NCBI GenBank assembly: GCA_004794785.1
Contig: SJOL01008619.1
Coordinates: 618,150 to 682,149, forward strand
Source: Opisthorchis felineus
Lineage: Eukaryota; Platyhelminthes; Trematoda; Opisthorchiida; Opisthorchiidae
Direction: 5' to 3'
Length of the DNA: 64,000 nucleotides
Shown: positions 11,726 to 23,762 of the stretch, piece after piece
Layout: each line of letters begins with the position of its first letter
Numbering within the stretch: position 1 is the stretch's first letter
Position numbers and translations under genes: made by a program
The notes under the pieces: model-generated
What the model was told of the DNA's origin: nothing
The model's database searches: none
The model's input: the letters and a program-made list of their open reading frames with translations, nothing else

Positions 11726-13618
11726 GTGATTCAGATGGTTCAAGGTCCAGAAATTTGACACAAATCCTAATGAGACAACTGGAATAAATCCGGATCAATC
11801 CCTTCACACTATAACCTCTATGGAGAGAGATAATAGTAATAAAATTGACTGAGGTCATAGTTAAACTTATGTACAGCTACATTCGTTCCCATAACACGAA
11901 AAGGTTTTGACGGTGACCTTGAAAACACATACAGCGCATGATGAACTCTGTTTTGGTATTAAGACAGCAGCACTCTTTATGGACTGCATGCATCAGTCGA
12001 AAGATAATGTTGATTGCTGAATCGAACTTGGTAATCCATTTAAATCAGTATTCCTGAAGCACGTCCGAGCTGCCTATATTCCACTAATTGTATGTACCTT
12101 CGAAAGCTGCAATGTGTGCAAGTACAGCTTTGCGACCACGCTTATTAAGGACCTGTATTTCTCTAAAAGTGATTCAAGGAACAATTCTGGCCATCTGTAC
12201 AATACAGGCTTTACATAAACGTCAAGCCCAAATATCATGCTGTGAGAAAAGGATTTCTGATGCAGTGACCGGTAAACATGTAATAAATGTAAATTCGCCG
12301 TTTCTGTTGGCAAGCACGAATTATCTGAACGTGATATCACCTAAGTTAGAACGGAATAATAATGAAGCAGACCTTCCCACTGGAATTCATAAATAATGGT
12401 AGATTTTTACGTTCATTGAACCCGACACGATTGCAGGATAAGAATGCTTTCCCTCGAAGTGGAGGACTCCTTCTTTTGTGAAGCAGTGTCGTATGACAAG
12501 AGGCCTGGAAAAGAACCGTAGCTTCCAAGGCCTGTTGAAGCATTAGCAACCACCAAAGAATTTACTGCTTCCAGAAAGAAAGCTCTTGCCACCGGACCGA
12601 ATGAGTAGAACTGCAGTCGACTATTCGTAGTTTAGCTTACTAGTTATTAGCTCAACTTAGCGCACAGGTGTTGGTACAAATCTTAATTACAAGCTGCCGA
12701 CAGCCACTGATGGTGAAAATATTCTATCCTTGATTCCCACCCATCCTCCTCTATTCACCTGATGCAAGAACAGTAATTGTCTTTAAACCGTGTGAAAGCG
12801 GTTGAAAAACTTACTAAAAGTTTGCTGAAAGAATTGACAGCCTTACGGGTTTCAACTCATATTACTGGTTATTGTGTGAGTAACGCTTGAAGGAAGGAAT
12901 TTAAAGTTTCTGTGCACAAGCTCGATACACGATATTTACAGGTCGGCTTCTGAAAGTGATGTAGTCAGAAGTATCCGGTTTTTGAAGGGCAGGCCCTATT
13001 CGGATATTTCACCGATATATTTATGGGGTACAAAATTCCAGTTTGATTTTTTCGCGGGCGCAGCAGGAACGGTTTGGAATCACACTATTTTGAATAGTGT
13101 AGGCTTGAAGTAAAGGGATGTTAAAATTGCCCCCACCCCCGCGTTTGCAAATCTCAAATCCCCCACGCAGTCCGCCAAGGGGCAACCTTATGTCATGTGG
13201 ATTAAAGCCACATGGTCCAACGTGTATAACCAAACAATGTGATGATATACTGCACAGACATCTAAGCCCACGAGATTACCAAGAAGACTGGAAGGTACCG
13301 TACAAGAATTGTAAGGATAATAGAGTTGAAGAATAGATTGCGGTTCGTTCGGTGTTTTTTGGATTTTCGGCTCAAAAAAGTACCACGAAGTCCGATGGTT
13401 CCTAAACTCCTGATTAATCAGGGTTTCTCGCATGAACAGTGCTCACTGTTAAGTCGGAGCTGTAAGCATAACCATCTTCATACTTGAAAGCAGTATTCTG
13501 TTACTGTAGTCTGTTCATTTGTACACGTCAATCCAGTCGTATTTGTGGGTCGATTCTTTTACCAGATTTTCCATTTACCGACAGATTATTCAATCGAAAA
13601 AAAACAAGGAAAACCAAC

Positions 13619-13775
13619 CGAATACTTCTTTCGTATCCATCACCGCATCCTCAGCTTCTTCCCTGGTTTGATATTTATGCGTCCGAGAATGAACATGTTC
13701 TTTGGCAAACTGTTTTAGGACGGTGGGGTGCCAAAATACCAGACCACAGAAAATCCCGCAGGCAATGAAGAAAAA
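13619..13775 (-). CDS. TSP-A exon 2 (end of TM1 and first extracellular loop)
   Basis: A 157-bp exon, phase 0 to 1. The acceptor is CTCTCTTGATCCAG and the donor TTCG/GTTGGT. It starts FFFIACGIFCGLVFW, the second half of TM1, then a polar stretch (HPTVLKQFAKEH..., TREEAEDAVMDTKEVF) that makes the small extracellular loop. The final single G completes a Gly codon with exon 3. At 52 codons it is 9 longer than the matching exon of TSP-B, all of it in the first loop. Confidence 0.87.
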
Positions 13776-14523
13776 CTGGATCAAGAGAGAACGAACGTGG
13801 CATTCAACTGTTAGGACTGACAAGGTTTCATTTCTGACGGTTTAAAGTTGCTCCTCACATCGACGCATGCATTTATTTTCACATGTGGATTGGATTGTGG
13901 TTGCCTTGAATGTGAAATTCGGACAAACGTAGCATGAAACCAGTTTTAAAATAGGATGTGATAAAAATCGAATGTGATTCACAAGGCGGAGGGATGGACA
14001 TAAACCTCCCTCTGAATAACGAAGTCAGGAAAATAACGTCGTTGTAGGGGTCCCTTCATTCTGTACCATTCTCTCCGGGGCAAGAGGCTGCAAGCTGAAC
14101 TGTTAGATTCTAATTGGTTGACCAATTAGGGCGCGCCTGCAGGCGGTCCGTAATTGGTTTAACACAAAGCAATCCAAGCGGTATGACACTTGGTCGTTCT
14201 ATCAAATTGACCTTTTGATACTATTTCAGTGGATGACCGAAATACCTCCTCAAACTGCAGCCAATCATTTAGAATAGTGGCAGAATGTTCACGCTGGACT
14301 ACAAATAAGCCAAATTCTGCGTTTATCAGGTGGGTTAGGTAGTAATCTTCTCCCTGCCAACCAGTCAGATGAGACAACTCCCCAGTTAGCCAGAGTTTCC
14401 TGGGAGTCGGTGACTTCCTTGGAAAATCTTCTTAACATAAGCCTGGAACACAGACATTATGGAAAAGCCATGGATCGCTCAAAGTTAGCGTGCAAAAACC
14501 AAACAAGGCATAAGTGCACTTAC
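13776..14523 (-). other. TSP-A intron 1
   Basis: A 748-bp GT-AG intron (donor GTAAGT at 14523). It contains an AT/GC mix with a short GGCGCGCCTGCAGGC GC-rich patch at about 14130; nothing else is recognised. Confidence 0.6.
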
Positions 14524-14586
14524 CAGGAACAACAAGTTTGCAATGATTGTGTACCACCGTGCAAAAATATGCAAGAACGAGGCCAT
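14524..14586 (-). CDS. TSP-A exon 1 (start codon and first half of TM1)
   Basis: ATG at 14586-14584 opens 21 codons: MASFLHIFARWYTII followed by ANLLFL, ending at donor CTG/GTAAGT. A short cytoplasmic N-terminus, an Arg, then a hydrophobic run with Asn is the usual tetraspanin start (pattern R..L...N.LF). Joined in phase 0 to exon 2 it completes TM1. The ATG lies 17 nt after a strong acceptor and is the first ATG of the exon, which decides the start. Confidence 0.87.
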
Positions 14587-14640
14587 CAGAGGTCAGACTG
14601 TATCTAGATGGCGGTAAGAAGAAACAGAGGAAAGGAGAGG
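14587..14640 (-). promoter_or_regulatory. Splice acceptor and 17-nt leader before the TSP-A ATG
   Basis: On the minus strand an exceptionally pyrimidine-rich run (TCCTTTCCTCTGTTTCTTC) leads to CCATCTAG at 14604. The exon then has only 17 nt before the ATG. This requires a separate non-coding 5' exon or acceptance of a trans-spliced leader, as known for many flatworm mRNAs. TSP-B shows the same arrangement with 15 nt. Confidence 0.6.
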
Positions 14641-17600
14641 AGAAAGGAATATGAGGAATAAACCAATTAAAGCAAGGCCACAGTTAACAGCGCCAATTAA
14701 GCTAGGGGGCACGAACTAGGTATACTAGTGCAGGTCTAGTTTCGAGGATCAAGTCTAATGCTTCCTTTTTTGTTGGCTTACCAGAAAGATTACACGAATA
14801 CATAAGACGAACTTTTCAAAAGAGGGTAATATGATCGTTACTTCCACAACCCCCGCAACCACCTACAACTAGTCGCAAATAGACCATCCTTCTCCGGAAC
14901 CACCAGGAAAACCACTCCTGTTGGAAAAGGTCACCAGACCTTACACCTTTATTCTGTGACACAAGCCACAATCAACACCATGCTATCATCGATGTAGCAG
15001 CGGGTGTAACCTTGCAAGACTGCAATTGCTTTCGTCTACCAGGTAGTCGGCCGAATCAAAGTGGTTCAGTGGTGGAAAATTGCAGATCAGTGCAAAGTTA
15101 GCACAGATATCAGCCATGCACATACAACTGGCGCAAAACTATCTTTCTATCGCACAATTAGATCCATGCTCGCCTATCCCGTGAACCGCCACCAATGGAA
15201 TTTAAGTTCGCAGTTGGCCAGTGGCTTGAAAGTGCGCGCACTTGAAATAAAAATGTACGGAGTATGTCTGGGTGCCTCTTTTTCCAAGTTTTAAGGTGAC
15301 TGTCTTCAGCGGGAGAATAAGTCGTCTCCAGTCTTGATACCGGGTAATGCAAGGCACTGTCTAGTAACAGCACTGTCCATAGTAGGATTGGCGCATAGTA
15401 ATCACCAATTTTGTTCCTACGGATGGATTACATAGACTGAACGTAATACCAAACAATCAGCCTTCAGTCAGCCCTCCAGACTTTCAGCTGCACGGACCTG
15501 CATTTGGTGAAGTAAAATGCGAGATCTCTATTGATTCATCGCCAGCCATCTGCAGAGCTAGAACTACTGGAGATGTCGTGTTTGAACGGCTTCGGAAAGA
15601 TAAAGTGTGTTTTAGCGGGAATGCCCGTTGATTAACCATCTATCCATTTGGGCTTCATCATGTGTCGGAGACATCAGTGAGCAAACAGCTCAAGTCTGCA
15701 AAACAAGCAGGCCTCAGAAATAGAGTTTTACGTCCCTCTTGGTGCCTGGCTGATGGCCATCCTGTTTACACAAAGCTTTGTAGCTATGCTAACGTACTAG
15801 TGTCTTCGAAGGGCATTGGTTTGTTGCATAAACGCTGCTGGTTTGACCGATAAGTCCTACAATCGTCTACGCCGTTGGGTTGTTTTCTGCTTTTGTCTAG
15901 TCTTCGTGGTTGGCCTGGCTTAGTTTTGCATGTATTTCTGACTCAACAATCGACATGCAGTGGCTGACTCGGTACAAGACCAACTGCAGACCAGCTGAAC
16001 GCCCTACCATTCTTGGGGACAAGATCACCGACATGGACCAGGTCCGTGAGCTGTGTCTGGGTTAAGTCGAGTAACCGCTTAGCATTACGGGACGCACTCC
16101 ACTGATAAGTCAGTGGCACAGTTGCGCGACTGCAGTCCGGAAATGTTTGACTACCGTCATTTCTTTATCATATACGTTTGCTTCTTTATATACGAGACCT
16201 AATGATTTCCAACAGCTTTGGAGGCACGTCAGAATAAACCATAGGGGGGTCCTCCATAAGTGGTTGAATGCCGCTCAGAATCATAGAAAAAAATATAGTT
16301 GCTGGCCGATACAACCTAAAGCGCAGTTTTAAAAGTTGACACAAAACAAATAGTACAATTCAGTATTGGTTTAAGACACGGCCAAACTTCTAAAGTTACG
16401 TGCGAATGAAGTAGCAGGCATGTTGAATATAACGTCTAGCAAGTTGATTCCCCAACTGCTCTCGCAAACTAGCGTTTCACCTTCATTCAAAGCGCGACGT
16501 AAGGCCTACTTATTTCATTTTCTGGAAGCACTTCGGCATCTTGCATCAATCGGCAAGTTTGTAGTGGTCCAGTAATCATTGAGAGCTTTACCGGAATACC
16601 ATCTTTACAAGGAGAACTTTTGTTTTTGAACAACATTGTTGTTTCCTTCGTTTCCTTTTGGTTCCTAGCCCCATAGTTTGTGACCTGTTCATTCGACGAT
16701 GGGCTTGCCGACAAATTTGGAACGGGAGATAGTTAATAGCAGCTCTGGAGCAATGAAAAACCCCTCGGCTAAAGTCATTCCATGGAATTCAGACTTATTT
16801 ACTGCTATCAATAAGGTGTCTTCATCGACAAATGACTGATGCCCAGCGCGCTGAACCCTTAAAGCCACACTCCGGAAAGATAGCTCATACACTGTTGATA
16901 ACCTTAAGGCTTTTGTGTTGCGATTCCGACATCCAGCAAAGCATAAGTATTTCAACATGCAGGGGGAACTACATATATGGGCTTGAAGGTGAGTTCACAG
17001 GTTAGTGTGGAGTACTGTTCGAACTGAAACTGGCCTTCTTAATCAGTAGCTCCCGTTTGTTCCTTATTAGGGAATTTTCTGGAAGGTGAGCATACATTTC
17101 GTCCAAACTTGCACCTGCGGTATCCAATGGTTGGTCAAATGAAAAACTTCCAAATATTCTACAGTCCGGAGGTAATGGTTCACTTATCAACGGTTCACGA
17201 ATTCCCATTCAGGACCGAAGTGTGGTGTTCGGAAACCGAATTCCTGCGCGACGGGGTTTTGGACTCCCCACTGTGTACTTCGAAAACACTGTCTACGAAA
17301 GAATATAACTGTCGTGATAGTATGCGACCGACGAGGCTTCTAGCCTGCTTGAGGCTTCCACTGACAGGTCCGGTGGGTGGGTGAAACCTTCGGTTGCACA
17401 CGTCCAACAGGATGTTGTCATGTAATTGCAAAAATTTAACCAGATCACCCAAATCATTGCCTTCAAGAACACTGAGGCTGAGGGAACGGAATTGTAACAC
17501 CAGTTTGATGAATTCCATCATGTCCAGTACTATGCAGCTGATCGCAGAAGGGGTTTTATGTTGATACAATTTTTGGTGGTGTTGTCGCTACCCAAACGTC

Positions 17601-20124
17601 TGCAGGACGTTCTCCATTTCTGTATCACGAAAAGACAGATGCCAACTATAGCTAGGTTTGTCTGTGCGGGTCCCAAACATGACATCATCCTATTCTGCAC
17701 GTGGATGAGGAGCTGGACGACAAAAGTGCATGAATCATTGCAAGTCGATGGTGGCCGATCCATGGCCTAGGCTGAATTGGAGGCAGTCTCTGAGGAGGTA
17801 GTCTCATTTATCCACGTCCATACCGTTAGCACGATAGCCACGATTTTCGTATAGATACGCTTTTTCTACCTAGGATTCTGCGGCACACTTTTGTGGTGTT
17901 CCCATAATCAAACATTTCACCAGGTCCAGGTCGATCCCTTAACTCTCCAGGTTACTTTGGATCACCGGGTTCGTTTGAACGTTTGTAGCCTGGCTGATGC
18001 GAGACTCATTGTCTCTGAAAAAGCCATGGAATAGCTTAACCTAAATTTGAATACGGGTTTGCACATCTTTAGAGTCACGCAGTTTTGGTACAAGCAATGC
18101 TTCGAGCAATGCTTCCATTTCGAGGTCATCTTCCAGCCTCTTCACAAGCAAGCACAAACGACAGAGCGAAAGGTTTAGGATGCAGTCTCTTCAGATACAC
18201 CCCCAGGAAATCTCATCCATCCAATCTGCCAGGCTGTCTTCAGTTTGTCGCTGTTGCTGATCTTAATTGGAGGGGTTAACTTCATCAACTAGTGAGGAAA
18301 CACGAAGATTCCAATTCACTTTCGATCTGAACACCCAATTTCACCTTTTTTCCTTTACTGGTAGGACTCTGTCACGTCAAGTCTATGAACATGATTTTCT
18401 AAGAAACCACATAGCAATAGATCTCTCGAAGCACTCCGATGATTTTCAAAACGAGAAGTTGTTGGTCTTCTGGGACACCTACCTTTGAACATTCTAGAAC
18501 GTTTGGAGGCAGAGTGCCTTCTTCGTTGCTCAATTGTGCTATACTTTGGTATAATTCTTGCCACCAACGGAAGTTTTTTAAGGGAGACAGCCTCACAGCA
18601 TAAGCCAATTCAAATTTGCTGACAGAAGAATACTCCAGTGGTTGAGTAGACACCGGAAAAGACTGTTTGGGAGGGACTATTTTAAACTGTCCAACTATAA
18701 TCTCTTGGGAAGCACGGCCATAAGCCAATATTTAGCACCTGCTGGTGATAGCCCATGAATCATTGCAACAACTTAGCCACTGAAATAAATGTTTAAACAA
18801 CATTTCAGTACACTCTGGACGGTAAGGAGCACAGGATGTTCATATCTGTGAAAAAGTTACAAAGATTTCTATCCTTTTCGTACCAAACTCGCCTCGAAAT
18901 AAGGCCAAACTGTCCTTGAGTTTTCATCGTAACAACCACGTATCTCTCAAAATGCATACGCGTACATAGCACAATAGTACCAACAAGAGTGATATATCAT
19001 AACACCCACACGACACTGGGTGGAACTCAATGATGCCCAAGGAGTTGGGAACTTCGGTAGTACTCCGACATAATAAAGTTGCTGACACCGAGAAAGGAGT
19101 TGATTGCAAAGAAATGCGCCAAAACCATGCAGGATGTCCAGGTACAGTTCGCCGTTCCAGAAACAGACTGATACTTTCATGCATTTACTGCCATGGAACA
19201 AGTTGAATCTAAAACTGTCAGTGCCATTTAACTTTCAGACAAAAATTCTTTAGGAACAGCCTTCTGTCTCCGGAGAGACCACACAAATTGGCTTATACCC
19301 ACTAGTTGGTGTCTTCTGAAAGGAGACTTCTTCATGCTGTTCTCCTCTCGAGGATATATTCTCCAGGAAAATATAGCTGATTTATGAGCAATGAGACTGG
19401 TAGTGAAATTGTATGCGTATTTGCAGTTTAGTGCATATTTTCTTGTCGGAGTTTCCAGAGGAAATCCTACACCCAGGCTTAGTTGCAAACTGTCAACAAG
19501 CAGACAGGACATCAAAAGTCGGGTGGTCAGTGGAGTACTTTTAAAACCTTGGCCATATCAAAATGTGAGATAAACAGACGTCATCTGCTACATATATCTT
19601 TGCGAAGCCTACGGCTGAACGTTAGCTATAACACTCACTTTCGATGTAGCTGACTAAACAAGCATTTGCCCTCAATTTGGTCTGATGGATTTCATTCAAA
19701 TATCCTGAAACAGTTCCCACAAACAGTGAGGTAGCCAGTTCTTGTTAGCGCAGACTCAATGCACACTGACCCTGCGTTTTGATCTTCATAGAAAGCGGCA
19801 GACACCGCAAACGATCTTCGTCAAGCAGTTCGAAGGTAGACCATCCTCCGTATAATGGTCCTCAATAATGAAGACCTGGTTTTCAAACCTTATGAAGGAC
19901 GATCCTGCTGTGAGACCAGCCGTATCTACCTGTGGTCACAACCACCCATAGAGGGGTAAGTATTCTCGGGCTGGAGGACACCCTACCTAAATTTTGATCC
20001 GCACAATTAATTTTCCCCGCCACTGCATAATCAGTCCCCTTCACCCAACAGTAAAGCAAATATTACTCAAGAAGCACGGATAAAATTCTGTTGTTGTTAG
20101 TGATGTGAGGAGATTTGTGAGCCC
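14604..20124. other. Intergenic stretch upstream of TSP-A
   Basis: I see no promoter element or tRNA gene. Between about 16490 and 18730 the minus strand has a cluster of overlapping open frames with protein-like patches (for example KRLEDDLEMEALLEALL and DLVKCLIMGTPQKCAAES around 17900-18180), broken by stops and frame changes. This could be a decayed retroelement gag or an old pseudogene, but I recognise no family. The rest looks like unique non-coding DNA. Confidence 0.35.
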
Positions 20125-20345
20125 TAATGGAGAAATCGAGAAGTACTGTACAGCCATCTCATTCTTATTGGGAATCATCGGCAGTGCACATCTTAAGGAA
20201 CTCCGGAGAATCTCGAACCCTTGACCTCCTGGCTAACAGTTTGAACACTTATCCTTTCAGCCGCGAGCGGTTGATCAGGAGTGTGATTTACCTTCACTCA
20301 GTCAGGATAAAGCGCTGCTCAGCACGGGATCCATATCACATGGTT
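20125..20345 (-). repeat. tRNA-headed SINE, copy 1
   Basis: Read on the minus strand: TGATCAACCGCTCGCGGCTGA (A-box region near 20270), a leader with GTGTTCAAACTGTTAGCCAGG, and B box GGGTTCGAGA (20220-20211), then a tail shared with copies at 28.7, 29.7 and 50.7 kb. Arm spacing and the GTGGCCGAACGGTCAA consensus in sister copies point to a Ser/Leu-type tRNA origin with a long variable region. Confidence 0.65.
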
Positions 20346-20479
20346 ACACCTGTCGAGTGGCTCTTCAAGCAAGGGCTTCTTAGACGGAGAGTTCACTAAT
20401 CTTGTGAATTTTATTCTGCCCCCCCAGGCTGCTTATTTGTTTTTTTTTTGCAATATGAGGAGATTTAGGAATTCTAATA

Positions 20480-20495
20480 GAGATTTCACCCTGTT
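20480..20495. repeat. Target-site duplication, left (16 bp)
   Basis: GAGATTTCACCCTGTT occurs here and again at 20995-21010, exactly bordering the hammerhead element. A perfect 16-bp duplication marks a retrotransposition event. Confidence 0.9.
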
Positions 20496-20994
20496 TGCTG
20501 AAAACTCTTCGACAGCCCACGACCGGTTTCGCCCTTCTTGGAGCTCCTTCATGAAAATATACTGCGATGTCTCGAATATCGTACCAACTGAAACATGAGG
20601 CGGCCTGTGTGCAGCACATTCAGTTGAAGAACATCATAAACGAGAGACTCACTTGAGTCTCACGTGAAAACCAAATTGATTTGCAAATGAGTGTATTTGT
20701 TTAAGACTTTGTTTTGAATTGTGTCATCCAACATAAGGTTGACGGAAACTCGGGGACTGCGCCTACCTGATGAGCCCCAAGAAGGGCGAAACCGGTCGTG
20801 GGCTGTCGAAGAGTTTTCAGCAACCTTGTGAGTAGTTTCCTTCATGAAAATATACTGCGATATCTCGAATATCGTACCAACTGAAACATGAGGCGGCCTG
20901 TGTGCAGCACATTCAGTTGAAGAACATCATAAACGAGAGACTCACTTGAGTCTCCCGTAAAAACCAAACTGATTTGCAAATGAGTGTATTTGTC
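20496..20994 (+). mobile_element. Fold-back hammerhead (retrozyme-like) element, 499 bp
   Basis: The left 50 bp (20496-20546) is an inverted piece of the ribozyme 3' half. From 20546 the plus-sense unit runs through one full period and half of the next: CCTTCATGAAAATAT recurs at 20546 and 20839, and CCAAAYTGATTTGCAAATGAG at 20671 and 20964, both 293 bp apart. One intact hammerhead lies at 20761-20803. The right end is ...GAGTGTATTTGTC. There is no coding capacity, so movement must depend on another element's reverse transcriptase. The 5' inversion looks like twin priming during target-primed reverse transcription. Confidence 0.88.
20761..20803 (+). ncRNA. Hammerhead ribozyme, type I, intact
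   Basis: Stem I GCCTAC (20761-20766) pairs with GTGGGC (20798-20803; one T-G wobble). Core CTGATGA is at 20767-20773. Stem II is GCCC/GGGC (20774-20777 with 20784-20787) around a CAAGAA loop; GAA is at 20788-20790. Stem III is ACC/GGT with no loop (20791-20796), and the cleavage-site C is at 20797, so cleavage is predicted between 20797 and 20798. All conserved core bases are present. A loopless 3-bp stem III is typical of retroelement hammerheads thought to act in tandem or as dimers. Confidence 0.92.
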
Positions 20995-21010
20995 GAGATT
21001 TCACCCTGTT
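20995..21010. repeat. Target-site duplication, right (16 bp)
   Basis: Second copy of the 16-bp direct repeat at 20480-20495, immediately after the element end GTATTTGTC. Confidence 0.9.
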
Positions 21011-23360
21011 ATTGAAGCCAACCTTTGCAGGGAAGCCTTCTCAGCTTTAATAAAGCCCTTGTGATAATGAGGAAACCATTGGAAGCACTTTGTCGTATTA
21101 TAAATCGACCAGCTACCCATCCGTACCCTACACATGCGCACGATATACTCAGTGGAAGTGTGACTACATTCATTTGCAACGTATTCTGGGACAAGACAAG
21201 TAAGACAACCAACATCAAAAAAGTAAATCGACTGTTATCTATACAAACAACCGAGAAAAATGAAAGCTCATCAGTCCAGAAAACCACGTTTCACTAAACT
21301 TATGGTGTGGAGGAACTAGAGAACATAAGACACCAATGGAACCAAGATCAAGAAAACATTATTCTTACTGATGTCATTTGTGCGTTTTTGTTAACTTCAA
21401 CGGTACAAGAGAGAAAGTAATGCAGAAATTACCTGGGCATCAAACTCCTTTTTACTCTTTTATCAAACGAAACTGACTGAAACAATTGGCGTACGCATTT
21501 AGCCGAGGATTTTCTCCAAAAAACAAACAGTTACGCATTTCCACCGACAGTTTTGTGGTACGACGACAAAGTACGAAAAGTTACAAAATAGATGGATTTT
21601 AAGTCTCTTGGGGAACAAATAGAATAAGCTTGTGGTCTGGTTTTTGGGTTGGGGGACATCTGTCCTAGGAAACCAATGGTAACTTTTCCTACCAATTATA
21701 TCCATGTGCATGCTTCCTAGCAAATGACTGATTGCAGTAAATAAAAACATAACCGCATCTTTATAAGACATTTAAAGCAGTTAACGTATTTTTATCCTAA
21801 CCAAGTCTTCCTGCTGTGGATTTTTAGATATTCATTCCACATATTCGTAGTATTATTATATAAGGAGCATCCTTCCTGATTCTGAGATTACAGTTCAAAT
21901 GAGAATGAGAATGCCCGGTGAAAAGTAACCTAAAAAAAAAGTGGCCGAAAAATATGCGCTGTACTCACATGCAACAGATTCTGAAAGCTACACGGATAAA
22001 GCTAACATTTGACTTATAACAAAACTGGAGCAATTATTCAAACACACCGTACATACCGATGGGAACGGGAGAAACGCACGCGGTAAGATGTAGTGAGCGA
22101 GCACTCCCGTACTCCTTATGGCATAGGCAGCTACAGTAAACTATCTATATCGTTGCAAACGCGGGTTATAATCAGTCAGGCAATTGGCTTCTTGTTGAAA
22201 AAGCACACATGGAGAAAAACAAATACTTTCTGTCTGATAGAATGGTGTCATTTGGTGAATGATGCATACACAGACTTCTTATTAGTGAAAGTTGTTAAAC
22301 GTGAAACTTTATCTGCCTCCGTCAGGTGCCGGTTCTAATGAGCGGTCAGACCTTATATCACACAAAGTACTTTGTTGATCCATAATCTCTATCAGTGTGC
22401 GCACATTGTTTCTGAGGAGAATTAAGTATGGACATATCTTCTTAGGTCAGTGACATTAAATATTTTGCATTGCTGCGGGAAGGAAGCAGAACAATGGTGA
22501 TCGATCGAGAGCTATTTGTGATTTATTATGGTTTATTGAGAGCTGTCGGCCAAAAAAAATCCGTTTAACATATTTCTCATCGTAGGTTTAGATTCTCTGA
22601 CCGGACTGTAAATTTTCGACTCCTGAAGGAGGGAAGAAGTCTGCATAACCATTAGCAACATCTATGGAACGATCCGTGCCTAAAGCAAGCCGGAACAGCC
22701 AAGTGAAAACTCTAGCTGTATCCTTCCTTCAGAAACACAACTTCTCTGAGCCCTCTCTTAAAAAGGTGTTCTATTCTCAAAATAAAATCAACACTATTTT
22801 CTCAGCGCCGGGGTATTTCGATGGTAGGTCTATACAGCCAGCCAGTTGTCTGCTGTAAAAACCGACTGAACGAAACTGCATATTGCTTGAAAGTTTTTCA
22901 CAGGAAATCTGCATCGCAGAATATATCATATTCGGACCACAGGTTAATAATCATGCTCATTCCAATGCAACAGTAAGTCGGTCTTTGTTGTCAGATATCT
23001 GCTAAAGTTCCAGAAGACCTGCTTAGAATTGCATAAGATGTTGGAGATGCCCGGTAGGTCAGCTCTTTCGAAGCCTGCGGTAAGTTTGACAGTTGTTTCC
23101 ACGATAATGCAACCGTTTCCTAGAAGCTTTTCAACTATAACGGTGAAAAGTTACGACACCGGTTGCGACGCTAGAAGTTCGAAAGCTATTCATTTTCACC
23201 TTCAGTTTGAGATCGCCATGTTTACTTCACATTATGCCTTGAGTGTCATATAATTCCATATGTGTGAATGCCACGTGGTATTGTAAACTAATTTGCAAAC
23301 TAACTTGGATTTAGTGAGTTTGCAAAAAGTTTGGAACTGATTGAGAAGTCATCGTTTCAG
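21011..23360. other. No gene seen
   Basis: Unique-looking non-coding sequence. The open frames at 21009-21297 on both strands and at 22093-22338 have no recognisable domain or splice context. Confidence 0.45.
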
Positions 23361-23510
23361 AAGGGCTTGATAAACAGTGGGTAGTTTTCGACTGGAAAAC
23401 GTTTCGCTTTTGACACAAAAGCCTCATCAAGCCAAGTGAGCAGGTTACCAATTTGGCCAGGTTTTAGGGCAGACGGAGAACCAATCAGTAAGACCTGTTG
23501 AGAGTACAAT
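23361..23510 (-). repeat. Dispersed repeat (family 3), copy 2, hammerhead-like motif
   Basis: Inverse copy of 10930-11060. On the minus strand: TTGATGA (23430-23424), one extra G, GCTTTTG/CAAAAGC around TGT, then GAAACG, followed by a TTTTC/GAAAA hairpin. The arm after GAAACG differs from copy 1 but can still fold there (GTTGC/GCAAT in copy 1). It lies directly before the Penelope-like endonuclease segment. Confidence 0.6.
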
Positions 23511-23544
23511 AGAAAAATAAACAGGTCGCCAAGAAATGTAGATT

Positions 23545-23762
23545 GATATTAAGCGTTACTAAAAGACTCAGCGATAGTGGAACATGCACTGGACACAGGA
23601 AACGAAATAGATTTAGAAAATGTTGAGGTTTTGAGACGAGGACTACAGTTCACACCACTGAGACTGATGGCCGAGGCAGTTGAAATCGCCAAGCTTCTCT
23701 GTGTAAATAGAATAGAAGGCATAGAACTGTCAAGCGTGTGGGGAACGGTTTTAGATCAGTAG
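23545..23762 (+). mobile_element. Penelope-like element, C-terminal part of GIY-YIG endonuclease
   Basis: A 72-residue open frame ending at the stop 23760-23762. It reads SAIVEHALDTGNEID, then ENVEVLRRG, RLMAEAVEIAK, VNRIEGIELSSVW. This matches the pattern at the end of Penelope-like GIY-YIG endonucleases (SA..EH....H.ID, then R...R...EA.EI, then N...G..L...W). The N-terminal GIY and YIG strands and the reverse transcriptase are not seen upstream, so this is a 5'-truncated relic. Penelope-like elements are the proposed source of reverse transcriptase for animal retrozymes. Confidence 0.65.

Larger units (their letters stand above)
10440..13618 (-). other. TSP-A intron 2
   Basis: A 3179-bp intron rich in repeats: a 40-bp minisatellite, a dispersed repeat with a hammerhead-like motif, an AT microsatellite and a degenerate hammerhead element, each listed separately. 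From about 11730 to 13618 I see no feature except a C-rich run near 13130. Confidence 0.6.
4212..14603 (-). other. Gene span: tetraspanin TSP-A (7 exons recognised, 3' end missing)
   Basis: Tetraspanins are four-pass membrane scaffolds that organise partner proteins; in flukes they are prominent tegument and extracellular-vesicle proteins. Seven minus-strand segments join in one frame with GT-AG introns and matching phases: 14524-14586, 13619-13775, 10336-10439, 9336-9410, 6372-6509, 4835-4913 and from 4303 down. They give TM1 (residues about 11-37), a first extracellular loop of about 36 residues, TM2 (75-98) with its short cytoplasmic loop, TM3 (109-126), and a large loop with CCG at 180-182 and IPATCC at 204-209. 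Introns are 748, 3179, 925, 2826, 1458 and 531 bp. The exon carrying TM4 and the stop was not found. No promoter was recognised. The gene body contains a LINE-era repeat load, including a hammerhead element in intron 2 and an Ala-tRNA-like SINE in intron 5. Confidence 0.85.

Noticed and set aside
19520..19620. Minus-strand FAKIYVADDVCL as a reverse transcriptase YADD box
   Set aside because: Residues on both sides do not match any reverse transcriptase block and stops interrupt.
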